The notes: generated by a model from the letters alone, not told the origin. 43,031 bases of DNA from Phycisphaerales bacterium (GCA_009691725.1 SIAP01000016.1:1-43031), one strand, 5' to 3'; positions 8,369 to 17,073 are shown, counted from the first letter of the stretch. Numbers and translations: made by a program.

Positions 8369-10126
8369 CTAGCTGCCTTCTGAACCTGCAAGCGCCTCCG
8401 GGTCTATCTTCCGCAACTCGTCGCGCAGGCACGAAAGCACCTGCCGATCTGAATCGAACGAGCCAACTCGCCTCGCGAGGGACTCACAGCGTTCGATTTC
8501 AAGCCCCCGAACCACCCGCTTCACTGCGGGGATCTGCCCAGGGGACATCGAGAGTGTACGCACTCCCATGCCAACGAGCAACGGAGTGAACAATGGCTGA
8601 CCGGCGATTTCCCCACAGACGCTGACATCAATCCCCACATGCCGAGCTGTGCGGGTGATGCTCTTGATGAGCCCCAGAACTGCTGGGTTTGCCGCGTTGT
8701 AGAGGCTTGCGACGCGCTCGTTGCCTCGGTCGACCGCAAGCGTGTACTGAATCAGGTCATTCGTACCGATGGAAAAGAATTGCGATTCAATTGCAAAGGT
8801 CCGCGCCATGAGTGCCGCGGCGGGGGTCTCCACCATGATGCCCACGGGGATGTTTCGATCAAATGGAATGCCAGCCTCCTCAAGTTCTTCGGCGAGGTCG
8901 TTCAGCAACATTCTGGTCTGCCGAAGCTCCATCACATGCGTCACAAGCGGCAACATGATCTTGATCTGACCGTACGCACTCGCACGCAAGAGTGCGCGCA
9001 GTTGCGTCTTGAACATCTCCTGATTGGCAAGACAGAATCGGATACTGCGAAGTCCAAGGAACGGATTTCGCTCTGCTTCGACCAGTGTTCCTTGCGTGTA
9101 CTTGTCTGCGCCAAGGTCGAGCGTTCTGATCACCAACGGGCGTCCATCCGAAAGCTCGAGCGCTCGACGGTAACTATCGAGGTGGTCATCCTCAGTCGGT
9201 GGAACGTCACTCATGAGATAGAGAAACTCGGTCCGATAGAGTCCCACGCCGGATCCGCCGTTGGCGAGCACAGTGCTAATTTCCTCGGGAAACTCGATGT
9301 TTCCTAGCAGCGCAACGGCCATCCCGTCGCGCGTGACAGAGGGTTGGGTCGCATCGCTTCGAAGGGCGTGCCTGCGATGTTCAGTCTCCCGCGCAAGCAG
9401 TTGATACCGCGCAAGCACTGCATCATCTGGACGGACAATCACCAGTCCGCCCTCCCCATCCACGATGATCATGTCGCCATCTTCGACATCTGTGGAGACC
9501 CGTGCACATCCAACGACCGCTGGCAATTCAAGTGCTCGTGCAAGAATGGATGTGTGACCGGTCAATCCTCCGCCATCGGTTGCGAAGCCAGCGATGTGTG
9601 CGCGGTGCAGTTCGACCGTTTGGCTCGGTGTGAGTTCGTGAGCGATCACGATGACTGGACCCTTGAGCGTGGCAATGCGATCTGCGGGACGCCCGCCGAG
9701 GCGCGAGAGCACGCGCCGTTCGAGGTCGATCACGTCGGCGGCTTTTTGCGCGAAGATGTCGCTTCCCATCCCACGAAAGCGATCTGCCAATTTGCGGAAG
9801 TTTTCTGAAACCGCATACTCGGCGACCACACCCTCTCGAGCGATGTCCTCTCGAATAGGACCGATAAGCGTTGGATCTCCAAGAAGTTCAAGGTGGAAAT
9901 CGAAAATTCTCGCCGCTTCCTTCCCTCCTCGGAGCGCCATTTTGTTCCGTATATGCAGTAATTGTTCGATCGAATCCGCTATGGCTCGCGCCATTCGTTG
10001 GATTTCGTTCTCAATCTCGAAGCTCCCGACTGTTCGAAACGACGCGCGCCGATCACTATGAACCAAAAGGAGCGCCCTTCCGATGGCAATTCCTGCGCTT
10101 ACGCCGATTCCTTTGATCGCTTCCAT
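8369..10126 (-). CDS. ptsI: PTS enzyme I (phosphoenolpyruvate-protein phosphotransferase)
   Basis: Enzyme I takes phosphate from phosphoenolpyruvate onto a histidine and passes it to HPr. The phosphorylated His191 sits in G-G-G-L-T-G-H-T-S-I, almost the same position as His189 in E. coli. The PEP-binding barrel shows R-T-L-D-L-G-A-D-K, the metal-binding M-V-E-T-P and the active-site Cys504 in V-C-G-E-I-A-G. At 585 residues it is full length, and no N-terminal GAF domain is present, which argues for PtsI rather than the nitrogen-type PtsP. No HPr or EII gene is present in the window. It is the most upstream gene of the leftward block, separated from rne by about 290 bp, so co-transcription with rne is uncertain. 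Confidence 0.94.
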   Translation of the reverse strand: MEAIKGIGVSAGIAIGRALLLVHSDRRASFRTVGSFEIENEIQRMARAIADSIEQLLHIRNKMALRGGKEAARIFDFHLELLGDPTLIGPIREDIAREGVVAEYAVSENFRKLADRFRGMGSDIFAQKAADVIDLERRVLSRLGGRPADRIATLKGPVIVIAHELTPSQTVELHRAHIAGFATDGGGLTGHTSILARALELPAVVGCARVSTDVEDGDMIIVDGEGGLVIVRPDDAVLARYQLLARETEHRRHALRSDATQPSVTRDGMAVALLGNIEFPEEISTVLANGGSGVGLYRTEFLYLMSDVPPTEDDHLDSYRRALELSDGRPLVIRTLDLGADKYTQGTLVEAERNPFLGLRSIRFCLANQEMFKTQLRALLRASAYGQIKIMLPLVTHVMELRQTRMLLNDLAEELEEAGIPFDRNIPVGIMVETPAAALMARTFAIESQFFSIGTNDLIQYTLAVDRGNERVASLYNAANPAVLGLIKSITRTARHVGIDVSVCGEIAGQPLFTPLLVGMGVRTLSMSPGQIPAVKRVVRGLEIERCESLARRVGSFDSDRQVLSCLRDELRKIDPEALAGSEGS

Positions 10127-10262
10127 GGCTTGGACGTGCCTCTGAACGCTTCCGAAGTAGAGTCAGTCACTGCGATCCCAGACCATCTGGAATCCGGAGT
10201 GTCGGTCGAATCGGGTGGAAGCAGGGGCGATAGTAGCGAATCAGCTGGCCTTCTTTGGCTGT

Positions 10263-10283
10263 GCATTCACAATAAATGAATGC
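10263..10283. promoter_or_regulatory. Perfect 7-7-7 dyad, operator candidate
   Basis: GCATTCA and TGAATGC flank the AT-rich spacer CAATAAA, giving a perfect 21-bp inverted repeat. It sits in the intergenic region between divergent ptsI (start 10126) and the PEP-CTERM-like gene (start 10399). The size and the AT-rich centre are typical of a dimeric repressor or activator site. No regulator is assigned. Confidence 0.45.
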
Positions 10284-10354
10284 GGAATAACTCGTCGTTG
10301 GTTTGCATCGGGACTTTGTTGGGTTACATTCCAAGCGGAAGGCGAGGCATTGGG

Positions 10355-10373
10355 CGATCAGTCGAACTGATCG
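10355..10373. promoter_or_regulatory. Second perfect dyad in the same intergenic region
   Basis: CGATCAGT and ACTGATCG flank CGA, an 8-3-8 perfect inverted repeat. It lies 25 bp upstream of the GTG start of the PEP-CTERM-like gene. It could act as a DNA operator or as a hairpin in the 5' leader of that mRNA close to its ribosome binding site. Confidence 0.4.
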
Positions 10374-10398
10374 ACGCACTCGGTTTTGGGAGTCTTCC

Positions 10399-11091
10399 GT
10401 GAACACATTCATCAAGTCAACAATCGTTGCGACGATCGCCGCGTCCGCGCTCTCCCTTTCTGCTTCAGGTGCGATCATCGCAAGTTGGTCGATGGCAACT
10501 ACGGTCGCCACAGGAACTGCTGGCACCGCATACAACTACGGGGCGGCCGATGGCGGGGAAGCCGCGGCTGGGTCAATGCTCTCGAGTTCCCACACCGCGG
10601 CCGTGACTGTGTACTCCAGCCCATCGGGCAACGGATCGACCTACTCGTTCAGCAGCAATAACTGGACCACCGGCAATTATTACCAAGTGAGTCTCTCGAC
10701 CACAGGGTACGAAGGCATCTCCATCTCGTGGGATCAGACCCGCAGTGGAACTGGACCATCATCGTTTGAGTTGGTGATGAGCACAAACGGCGGCGCGAAT
10801 TGGTCGACTCTGCTCACAAGTTATACAGTCATTCAGGCGGGGCTTGCTGGAACGAACACGCTGTCGTGGACCGCGACTGGCGCAGCCCAATCTGGGTTCA
10901 ACACGACGTCCGCTGCCGCGGCTGCCGCGAACCAAGGGAGTGTCCTCTTCCGAATGCGCTCGCTCGTGACAACATCCTCTGCGGGAACGAACCGCATCGA
11001 CAATGTGATCGTTTCTGGCAGCATGGTTCCTGCGCCTGGCGCAATCGCACTTCTTGGTCTCGCGGGTTTGCTGAGCCGTCGTCGCCGCTGA
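10399..11091 (+). CDS. Secreted PEP-CTERM-like protein
   Basis: A 230-residue exported protein of unknown function. The start is a GTG at 10399 with GGGAG six bases upstream. The frame is open further upstream, but that part has no signal-like character. The N-terminus is a signal peptide (V-N-T-F-I-K-S then a hydrophobic run, cleavage probable after A-S-G). The body is rich in Ser, Thr, Gly and Ala and probably folds as beta sheet. The C-terminus is V-P-A-P-G-A, a hydrophobic stretch and S-R-R-R-R, which is a PEP-CTERM-type sorting signal as seen in Phycisphaerae. Such proteins are thought to be processed by an exosortase and retained at or released from the surface. No exosortase is visible here. 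Confidence 0.8.
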   Translation: MNTFIKSTIVATIAASALSLSASGAIIASWSMATTVATGTAGTAYNYGAADGGEAAAGSMLSSSHTAAVTVYSSPSGNGSTYSFSSNNWTTGNYYQVSLSTTGYEGISISWDQTRSGTGPSSFELVMSTNGGANWSTLLTSYTVIQAGLAGTNTLSWTATGAAQSGFNTTSAAAAAANQGSVLFRMRSLVTTSSAGTNRIDNVIVSGSMVPAPGAIALLGLAGLLSRRRR

Positions 11092-11120
11092 ACGACTCGC
11101 CACTCAGCTCGTTGGCCTTT

Positions 11121-11166
11121 AAAAAACAAACGCCCCTGGCAATGCGCCGGGGGCGTTCTGTTTGTT
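11121..11166. terminator. Bidirectional rho-independent terminator
   Basis: AACGCCCC pairs with GGGGCGTT around a short loop. An A-run precedes the stem (A6 at 11121-11126) and a T-rich tract follows, so it can stop transcription in both directions. It lies between the convergent ends of the PEP-CTERM-like gene (11091) and dnaK (11210). Confidence 0.8.
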
Positions 11167-11209
11167 CTGAGTGCATCGACCCGAACCGTATGCCAAGCCT
11201 GGGAGAGTG

Positions 11210-13117
11210 CTAGTTGCCGTCCTTCACTTCGTACTCGGCATCGATGACATCGTCCTTCTGCTTTCCGCCGCCCGCTGGAGAATCGCCAGTTGGCGCACCT
11301 TCAGCCTTGGCATTCTTACTCGCCTCGTACGCAGCCTTTCCCAACTCCATCGACGCCTCGTTGAGCCCCTTGAGCGCGGCCTCGATCGCGGCGCGATCGT
11401 CTTCCTTGGTCTTGGATTCGACATTCGAGATCGCACTTTCGACCTTCGCACGCCCCTCGGGGGAGATCTTCGCCCCATGCTCTTCGAGTGACTTCTTCGT
11501 GGCGTAGATCGCCTGCTCTGCTTGATTTCGCACATCGACCAATTCACGGCGCTTCTTGTCGACACCCGCGTTCTCTTCCGCTTCACGACGCATCCGTTCG
11601 ACTTCGTCCTTACTCAAGCCACTCGACCCCGTGATCTGAATCTCCTGCTTCTTACCGCTGGCCTTGTCTGTCGCAGAGACATTCATGATGCCGTTGGCAT
11701 CGATGGAGAACTCCACCTCAACTTGTGGCACGCCACGAGGAGCCGCCGGAATGCCGGTGAGATCGAATCGGCCGAGACTTCGATTGTCAGTAGCGAACTC
11801 ACGGTCGCCTTGCAGAACATGAATCGTGACCGAGGTCTGATGATCCGCAGCAGTCGAAAAAACTTCCTTCTTGCTGGTGGGGATCGTGGTGTTCCGCTCG
11901 ATCAGGCGCGTCATGACACCGCCGAGCGTTTCAACGCCCAGCGAAAGAGGAGTGACATCAAGGAGCAAGACATCCTTGACTTCTCCCTGCAGGACTCCGC
12001 CTTGAATCGCAGCACCGATGGCAACGACTTCATCGGGGTTGATGCTGCGATCGAGTTCGGTTGTATTGAAAACCTCCTTTGCGATCTCTTGAACTTTGGG
12101 GATACGGATCGACCCGCCGACCATCACAACATCCTGAATGTCCTTGGCATTGAGTTTGGCATCCTTGATGCACGCAAGGCAGGGTCCACGGAGTCGATTG
12201 AAGAGATCCGCACAAAGTTCCTCGAACTTTGCGCGAGTCACAGTGATTTGCAAATGCTTGGGTCCATTCTGATCTGCGGTAATGAAGGGAAGATTGACTG
12301 ATGTCTCGAGCTGCGTCGAGAGTTCAATCTTTGCTTTCTCCGCTGCTTCCTTGAGGCGCTGGAGTGCCATCGGATCCTTGCGGACATCGATTCCCTCTCT
12401 CTTGCGGAACTCCTCGCCAACAAAGTCGATCAGGCGTTGATCGAAGTCATCGCCTCCGAGGTGCCCGTCGCCGTTGGAGGCGAGTACTTCGAAGACGCCA
12501 TCGCCAACATCGAGAATCGAAACATCGAAGGTTCCACCTCCCAGATCAAAGACAGCAATGCGCGAGTTCTTGCGCTTCTCTAATCCATAGGCGAGCGCCG
12601 CAGCGGTGGGTTCATTGATGATTCGCTCAACCTTGAGTCCAGCGATTTCGCCAGCGTCCTTGGTCGCCTGCCGCTGCGCATCATTGAAGTATGCAGGGAC
12701 AGTGATGACTGCGCGATCCACTTTTTCTCCCAGGTACTCCTCCGCCACGCGCTTGAGGTCCCTCAGGATCATCGCGGAGATTTCTGGGGGAGTAAAGATC
12801 TTGCCTCGGATGTCCACTTTCACCAGGTCGTCTGGGCCACCAGTCACCGCATACGGAACTCGCGTTTGCTCCTCTTTCACTTCAGAGCCGCGCCGTCCCA
12901 TGAACCGCTTGATGGAGAAGACGGTGTGCTTGGGATTGGTGATTTGCTGATGGCGTGCAGGTTGCCCGACGAGCTGTTCGCCCTTTTCAGTGAATCCAAC
13001 CACGGATGGCGTCGTTCGGTTCCCTTGCGAATTGATGAGCACTTTTGGGCTGCCGGCCTCCATGATGGAAACAACTGAGTTGGTTGTGCCGAGATCGATT
13101 CCAATAATTTTTGACAT
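11210..13117 (-). CDS. dnaK: Chaperone protein DnaK (Hsp70)
   Basis: The Hsp70 chaperone binds and releases unfolded segments under ATP control with DnaJ and GrpE, neither of which is in the window. From the ATG at 13117 the protein has 635 residues. The start matches the family: [14 protein letters not shown]. The ATPase domain shows [10 protein letters not shown] and G-G-D-D-F-D. The linker [13 protein letters not shown] leads to the substrate domain, and the end is [13 protein letters not shown], a variant of the usual acidic tail. A TTG 37 codons upstream is in frame but unlikely to be used. Upstream is a sequence matching the sigma-54 promoter consensus, and no CIRCE element is visible. 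Confidence 0.97.
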   Translation of the reverse strand: MSKIIGIDLGTTNSVVSIMEAGSPKVLINSQGNRTTPSVVGFTEKGEQLVGQPARHQQITNPKHTVFSIKRFMGRRGSEVKEEQTRVPYAVTGGPDDLVKVDIRGKIFTPPEISAMILRDLKRVAEEYLGEKVDRAVITVPAYFNDAQRQATKDAGEIAGLKVERIINEPTAAALAYGLEKRKNSRIAVFDLGGGTFDVSILDVGDGVFEVLASNGDGHLGGDDFDQRLIDFVGEEFRKREGIDVRKDPMALQRLKEAAEKAKIELSTQLETSVNLPFITADQNGPKHLQITVTRAKFEELCADLFNRLRGPCLACIKDAKLNAKDIQDVVMVGGSIRIPKVQEIAKEVFNTTELDRSINPDEVVAIGAAIQGGVLQGEVKDVLLLDVTPLSLGVETLGGVMTRLIERNTTIPTSKKEVFSTAADHQTSVTIHVLQGDREFATDNRSLGRFDLTGIPAAPRGVPQVEVEFSIDANGIMNVSATDKASGKKQEIQITGSSGLSKDEVERMRREAEENAGVDKKRRELVDVRNQAEQAIYATKKSLEEHGAKISPEGRAKVESAISNVESKTKEDDRAAIEAALKGLNEASMELGKAAYEASKNAKAEGAPTGDSPAGGGKQKDDVIDAEYEVKDGN

Positions 13118-13154
13118 CGTGGTTCCGTTTCTGCCCCAAAGGGCGTCGACGAAG

Positions 13155-13171
13155 AGCAAAGCCCGTGCCAA
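13155..13171 (-). promoter_or_regulatory. Sigma-54-type (-24/-12) promoter upstream of dnaK
   Basis: On the minus strand the sequence reads TTGGCACGGGCTTTGCT, matching the published sigma-54 consensus YTGGCACG-N4-TTGCW at every defined position. The -12 element lies about 38 bp upstream of the dnaK ATG, which would give a leader of roughly 25-30 nt. It also lies in the gap to the divergent phosphatase gene. Activator sites, if any, would fall at about 13240-13300 inside that gene. The assignment rests on sequence match and position only. Confidence 0.6.
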
Positions 13172-13215
13172 GCGACTTGCTCGAATCAGTCGTGGGGAAT
13201 CGCTATTCTCGAAGA

Positions 13216-14244
13216 ATGCAGACTGCAACTCCCACAGATGAGCGCCTCAGCATCGCCACGGAGGCAATTCTGGCAGGATTGGCAGCGCTTCGGGTGACGA
13301 TGCGCCACCCGCGTGCGCGGGAACCGCACATCAAACCAGATGGCACTCCGGTGACGGCCGGCGATCTTGCGGTTCAGATGGCAGTCTGTTCTGTGTTGGC
13401 GCAGCGCACCCCATCCTTGTCGATTGTTGGCGAGGAGGGCGAGTCGAGTTTCTTGGGAACAGCAGGCGCGGAGTTGCTCGCTCGAGCACTGGTCGCAGTG
13501 CGCGAGTCGATGGGGTCTGCCGCCCCTGCGGACCCGGTTCAGTTTCTTCGAGGTGACAACCGACCCACCGGCGACAGTTGGTGGACAGTCGATCCGATTG
13601 ACGGCACAAAAGGATTCCGAAGCGCACGACACTACGCGCTCTGCTTGGCCCTCGTGGAGAATCGCCAACCAACTGTTGGGGTGTTGAGTTGCCCCACGCT
13701 GGTCATGGGCAGGGATCCGCTGGAGGTTGGAAATGACGAGCAATTCGGCACCGTCTACGCAGCGCTGCGCGGTTGCGGCGCATGGAAGTTTCAACCGTGC
13801 GATCAATCTCGAACGCTGCCGAGGACGGCGCTGCGGGTGCATCGCCCAAAGCACACTGGCGAATCGTGGCGCGTTTGCGATTCCATTGAAGGTGGATCAC
13901 GCGCGGAGCGAATGCGATCGGTGATGGCTTCGACGGATCTGAAATGGAGTTCGGTGTCGCTCGACAGCCAGTGCAAGTATGCGCTCGTTGCAGAGGGAGC
14001 GGCGGATTGTTTCATGCGTGTTCCCGCCGCACATGGAGCGGAAAAGGTGTGGGATCACGCACCTGGCGTGGTGGTCGCTGAAGAAGCAGGTGCAGTGATT
14101 AGCGATGTGCTCGGGAAACCGCTGATTTTTGCGGGAGAGTCGCTCAACTTGAATGCGGGCACGCTCGCATGTGACATCGCCATTGCGGCGCTCGTGCACG
14201 CCGCCGCTGCGAAGTCTCTTCCGCACGCTCCGGTCGCGCCGTGA
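13216..14244 (+). CDS. HAL2/CysQ-like 3'(2'),5'-bisphosphate nucleotidase (inositol monophosphatase superfamily)
   Basis: A 342-residue metal-dependent phosphatase of the lithium-sensitive inositol monophosphatase superfamily. Seen are G-E-E-G at residues 72-75, D-P-I-D-G-T-K-G-F at 126-134 and W-D-H at 279-281, the three metal-binding motifs in order. The K-G-F after the DPIDGT motif and the W-D-H-A context match HAL2-type enzymes, which hydrolyse 3'-phosphoadenosine 5'-phosphate in sulfate assimilation. Inositol phosphatase activity is possible. The ATG at 13216 is chosen because homology begins soon after it, although the frame is open back to 13111 across the dnaK promoter. It is divergent from dnaK and overlaps the next gene by four bases (GTGA). 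Confidence 0.85.
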   Translation: MQTATPTDERLSIATEAILAGLAALRVTMRHPRAREPHIKPDGTPVTAGDLAVQMAVCSVLAQRTPSLSIVGEEGESSFLGTAGAELLARALVAVRESMGSAAPADPVQFLRGDNRPTGDSWWTVDPIDGTKGFRSARHYALCLALVENRQPTVGVLSCPTLVMGRDPLEVGNDEQFGTVYAALRGCGAWKFQPCDQSRTLPRTALRVHRPKHTGESWRVCDSIEGGSRAERMRSVMASTDLKWSSVSLDSQCKYALVAEGAADCFMRVPAAHGAEKVWDHAPGVVVAEEAGAVISDVLGKPLIFAGESLNLNAGTLACDIAIAALVHAAAAKSLPHAPVAP

Positions 14245-15233
14245 ACCGATACAGCAGAGTCTGGCCGAGCGCCATCGCAGCGTGTGGAATGGGCGCAGCC
14301 GCTGCATGGGGATTGGGGCGAGTTGTCACTGATCGATTCGGTTCGATCCAGTTTCTGCACTGGATCCCAAACTCTGTCGCCCTCTCGATCTCGGTGCTCT
14401 GCGCTGTGGCGTTGATCCAGCCGAAGTGGATTCGGATGTGCAGGATGTTCTGGATGGTTGCACTCGTGCAATTGGCCATGACACTGACCCAGGACTATGG
14501 GTTTGTGCGACGCGGCATCGTGGACCCGTCAGGGGAGTCGCCGACGATTCGTATCGCCCACTTCAATGCAAACTGGCCAGGGAGAGACGCAGCGCTCTTC
14601 GCTCCCAAACTTCGTGCGTACTTTCAGCGCAACTATCGGGCTGGTGGTCCTGATGTTTTCATTCTTTCGGAATGTGGCGCGATGCTCGGGGACCAATTCG
14701 CAGGGGTCTTCGCGCCGAGTGATGCCATCGCAATCACGGTCGGTCGCTTTGGAGTCGTCTCTCGCGTGCCGATCGTCGAGGCGCGGGTCTTGTTTGATGA
14801 TTTGAAGTCGACCGCCGCAGTTCTGCGCTTCGCAGCGTGGGAGGGCAACCAATCGTTTGGCGTACTCCTGGTCGACTTTCCGTCAGACCCCGTGATCGCT
14901 CGGTGGGAGTCATTTTCTCGACTGCGTAACCAACTTGCAGCGATGCAGATCGACTCGCCGGATGTGATCGTGGGCGACTTCAATGCGGTGCGTGGAGGAG
15001 CGTCATTGACCGAGTTTGCGCCCACGATGAACCACGCCTTCGAGCAGGCTGGGGTCGGATTGGGTGCGACATTCCCACGCGGTTTCCCACTGTGGCATAT
15101 CGATCACATTCTCGTCGGTCCGTTACTCACGACGACCCACTACGAAACCGTCGATCTCGGCTTGGGCAAACACCGAATGCAGATTGCGACGCTACGAGCG
15201 CACGCCCCAACAACAGCAGGTGCTTCGCCGTAG
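14241..15233 (+). CDS. Membrane-anchored endonuclease/exonuclease/phosphatase (EEP) fold protein
   Basis: Residues 1 to about 90 hold three hydrophobic segments that anchor the protein. The remainder is an EEP domain facing the outside or periplasm. Visible EEP motifs are H-F-N-A-N-W, the metal-binding Glu in F-I-L-S-E, G-D-F-N-A-V (Asp246, Asn248) and H-I-D-H-I-L. The last EEP motif, normally S-D-H, reads G-K-H at residues 309-311, so the Asp that orients the catalytic His is replaced by Lys. The substrate is unknown; nucleic acid or phospholipid phosphodiesters are typical for the fold. It starts with GTG overlapping the stop of the phosphatase gene, implying translational coupling, and converges on the pseudopilin gene with a 20-bp gap. 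Confidence 0.75.
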   Translation: MNRYSRVWPSAIAACGMGAAAAWGLGRVVTDRFGSIQFLHWIPNSVALSISVLCAVALIQPKWIRMCRMFWMVALVQLAMTLTQDYGFVRRGIVDPSGESPTIRIAHFNANWPGRDAALFAPKLRAYFQRNYRAGGPDVFILSECGAMLGDQFAGVFAPSDAIAITVGRFGVVSRVPIVEARVLFDDLKSTAAVLRFAAWEGNQSFGVLLVDFPSDPVIARWESFSRLRNQLAAMQIDSPDVIVGDFNAVRGGASLTEFAPTMNHAFEQAGVGLGATFPRGFPLWHIDHILVGPLLTTTHYETVDLGLGKHRMQIATLRAHAPTTAGASP

Positions 15234-15253
15234 TTCAGAGTTCGACAACTGAA

Positions 15254-16039
15254 TCAGTGCGGATCAGCGGCGAACAGCGCCCACAACTGTTGATAGGTGA
15301 GCGGCGGCGGTGGACTATCCGTGGAACAATTGGCAAATGCATTGCGCAGGGCGAAGGAACGGTCGTACCAAAACCGAACAGAAACATCACCGCGCAGAAT
15401 GTTGGTGCCGGACACATGATTCACATCCGTGTCCGATCGCATTCCATCCACCACGAGAACCGTTTCAGAAGTCTGCTCGTAGAGGAGTCGACGCTTGCCT
15501 GTCGTTTGATCATCATCGCCGATGTAGTGGTAATTGCTGTAGATGCGCGTCGCAAAGTCTTTCGTCATCTGACCTGCGTACACGCTGAAATGATGTTCTC
15601 CGTGGTGGCAGGGGCAGTACATCACGCGAGGGTCATCAAGATAACGACCGGGATCTCCAATCAGCAGCCCAAGCCCATCCCACTGCCAGCTCTGCTCCGG
15701 TTGCGCCATCGCTCCCGTCGTCATGGCCATCAACTCCGCGGGCCGGTTGTTGTCGACATCATCAAAACGTGTCGCAGGCAAGCTTTCGTTGTTGAAGAGT
15801 CCGTAGACATGTGACGCGATACCGATTTGGCGAAGTTGAGAATTGCAAACGATTCCGTTCCCACTTGCGCGCACGGCGCGCAGCGCTGGCATGAGTAGTC
15901 CAGTCAGAATCGCCGCGATCGTTATCGTGACGATCAGTTCGACAATGGTGAACCCGCGACGAGACACCCATGCCGCACGCTTCGTCGAACTACATTGAAA
16001 GCCTCTTCGCCGAGGATGTTCTGGGGGAATCAAGAACAT
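15254..16039 (-). CDS. Prepilin-like protein with N-terminal methylation motif
   Basis: A 261-residue type II/IV pseudopilin-like protein. The prepilin peptidase site is R-R-G-F-T-I-V-E-L around residue 28, followed by the hydrophobic helix I-V-T-I-T-I-A-A-I-L. The leader of about 28 residues is long and basic. Near the C-terminus H-V-S-G-T-N-I-L-R-G-D-V fits the H-X9-DG signature of planctomycete prepilin-like proteins, but the Gly is Val. The start ATG at 16039 has GGAG five bases upstream. No secretion or pilus assembly genes are adjacent, so it is an orphan like many such genes in planctomycetes. It is divergent from the sigma factor gene, sharing a 358-bp intergenic region. Confidence 0.82.
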   Translation of the reverse strand: MFLIPPEHPRRRGFQCSSTKRAAWVSRRGFTIVELIVTITIAAILTGLLMPALRAVRASGNGIVCNSQLRQIGIASHVYGLFNNESLPATRFDDVDNNRPAELMAMTTGAMAQPEQSWQWDGLGLLIGDPGRYLDDPRVMYCPCHHGEHHFSVYAGQMTKDFATRIYSNYHYIGDDDQTTGKRRLLYEQTSETVLVVDGMRSDTDVNHVSGTNILRGDVSVRFWYDRSFALRNAFANCSTDSPPPPLTYQQLWALFAADPH

Positions 16040-16397
16040 GGAAACTCCAACCGCAATGCGTGAAACGCTCCCTGCCTAACATGTATATTGTGCCACGGGA
16101 ATTGAGGAAGAAAAGTCTGCAGAGGCACAATTGCGAAGTTTTTGCGTCTGAATTCTGCCGATTTGTCAAGGTGGAGAAAAGTCGAATCTTTGTTTGCATT
16201 TGGGTGGATTCGAGGCATCTTGAGAGTGCGAGAGGACGATGGACCTCTCGATGCTGATTCTTTGAAGAGAATCGAGCATCTGACCGAGTCTGCGTGCGCA
16301 GACTTTGGCGAGTGGAAGAGGAATTGAAGAAAGTCATCGAAAGTCAGGGTTCTTGAGGGTGGCATCGATCTGTGCACCGCAGTATTGACTTTCGCCG
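16040..16397. other. Divergent intergenic region with structured leader
   Basis: This 358-bp gap separates the divergent pseudopilin and ECF sigma genes. I see no convincing coding frame in it. It holds three consecutive inverted repeats (16229-16304, listed separately). It also holds two direct copies of GAAAGTCA (16329-16336 and 16339-16346) and one inverted copy TGACTTTC at 16386-16393, five bases before the sigma ATG. Pairing between these could mask the start region, where no normal ribosome binding site is seen. Confidence 0.5.
16229..16304 (+). ncRNA. Three consecutive hairpins, candidate structured RNA leader
   Basis: Hairpin 1: CGAGAGG (16229-16235) pairs with CCTCTCG (16244-16250). 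Hairpin 2: GATGCTGATTCT (16250-16261) pairs with 16268-16280, with one bulged G. Hairpin 3: AGTCTGCG (16287-16294) pairs perfectly with CGCAGACT (16297-16304) around a 2-base centre. They are packed end to end in non-coding sequence 94-169 bp upstream of the sigma gene. There is no U-run after the third stem, so it is not a standard terminator. Strand is uncertain; plus is chosen because of the downstream sigma gene. It could be a regulatory leader, a small RNA or merely a clustered set of operator dyads. Confidence 0.4.
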
Positions 16398-16964
16398 ATG
16401 TTGAAGGAGATGGACTTGGAGAACGAAGACTGGGTACTGATGCAGAGGATCTCGCAAGGCAACGAGGTTGCCGTGCGGACGCTGTACGACCGCTTTGGAT
16501 CGCTTGTTTTTCGCAACGCATGCCAAGTTCTTGGTTCGGTCGCAGAGGCCGAGGACGCCACACAAGACGTGTTCGTGCAGATTTGGCGCACAGCCAATCG
16601 GTACGACCCAACCCGCGCAAAGCTGGTTACTTGGGTGATGCTCATTTCCCGTCGAATGTTGATTGACCGCCTTCGTCGGCGGATGGTCCGACCAACAGCG
16701 ATTTCGATTGACGAAGGGAAGCACGATGTTGCAGATACAGCAGATTTGATGCAGGACATCAAAGAGGGCAGCGCTGCCGTTCGCCGCCGAATGGCAGAAC
16801 TTCCAGACTTGCAACGCGAAGTCATTGAACGGGTTTACTTGCAGGGTTATTCGCTCCGAGATGTGGCGGATCAGCGCAATATGCCTGTTGGAACGATCAA
16901 GAGCGCATTGAGCCGAGGTTTGAATCGCCTTCGCGAAAAGTTTGGGATCGAGCAGACTGGATAA
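16398..16964 (+). CDS. ECF-type RNA polymerase sigma-70 factor
   Basis: A 188-residue sigma factor with only regions 2 and 4, the ECF layout. Region 2 covers about residues 20-95 with R-T-L-Y-D-R-F-G and A-E-D-A-T-Q-D-V-F-V-Q-I-W. Region 4 covers about 130-180 with L-P-D-L-Q-R-E-V-I-E-R-V-Y-L-Q-G-Y-S and the helix-turn-helix V-G-T-I-K-S-A-L-S-R-G-L. The sequence suits the RpoE/SigK-like groups paired with RskA-type anti-sigma factors. The start may be the ATG at 16398 or at 16410. Neither has a well-placed ribosome binding site, since the AAGGAG at 16404 abuts the second ATG. The next gene, 226 bp downstream, encodes a probable membrane anti-sigma factor. Confidence 0.92.
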   Translation: MLKEMDLENEDWVLMQRISQGNEVAVRTLYDRFGSLVFRNACQVLGSVAEAEDATQDVFVQIWRTANRYDPTRAKLVTWVMLISRRMLIDRLRRRMVRPTAISIDEGKHDVADTADLMQDIKEGSAAVRRRMAELPDLQREVIERVYLQGYSLRDVADQRNMPVGTIKSALSRGLNRLREKFGIEQTG

Positions 16965-17055
16965 GAGGGCTCGGGATCCCGCCGGCCATGGTCGGATTCT
17001 GCAGATTGGTGCATCGAATGAGCACCGTGTTGCGTATCGGTTGGCTAGAAGGAAC

Positions 17056-17073
17056 GGCTGACGTGTGTCAGCC
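17056..17073 (+). other. Hairpin between sigma and anti-sigma genes
   Basis: GGCTGAC and GTCAGCC flank GTGT, a perfect 7-bp stem in the 226-bp gap between the two genes. There is no T-run after it. It may be an RNA processing or stability element, or an operator. Confidence 0.4.

Noticed and set aside
13118-13228. Longer dnaK product starting from a TTG
   Set aside because: DnaK proteins begin with the M[11 protein letters not shown] motif seen at 13117, and the extension would be translated across the promoter region.
16080-16100. TGGCAC upstream of the pseudopilin as a sigma-54 promoter
   Set aside because: The -24 element matches, but the -12 element TTGC is absent at the required spacing (ACAT instead).
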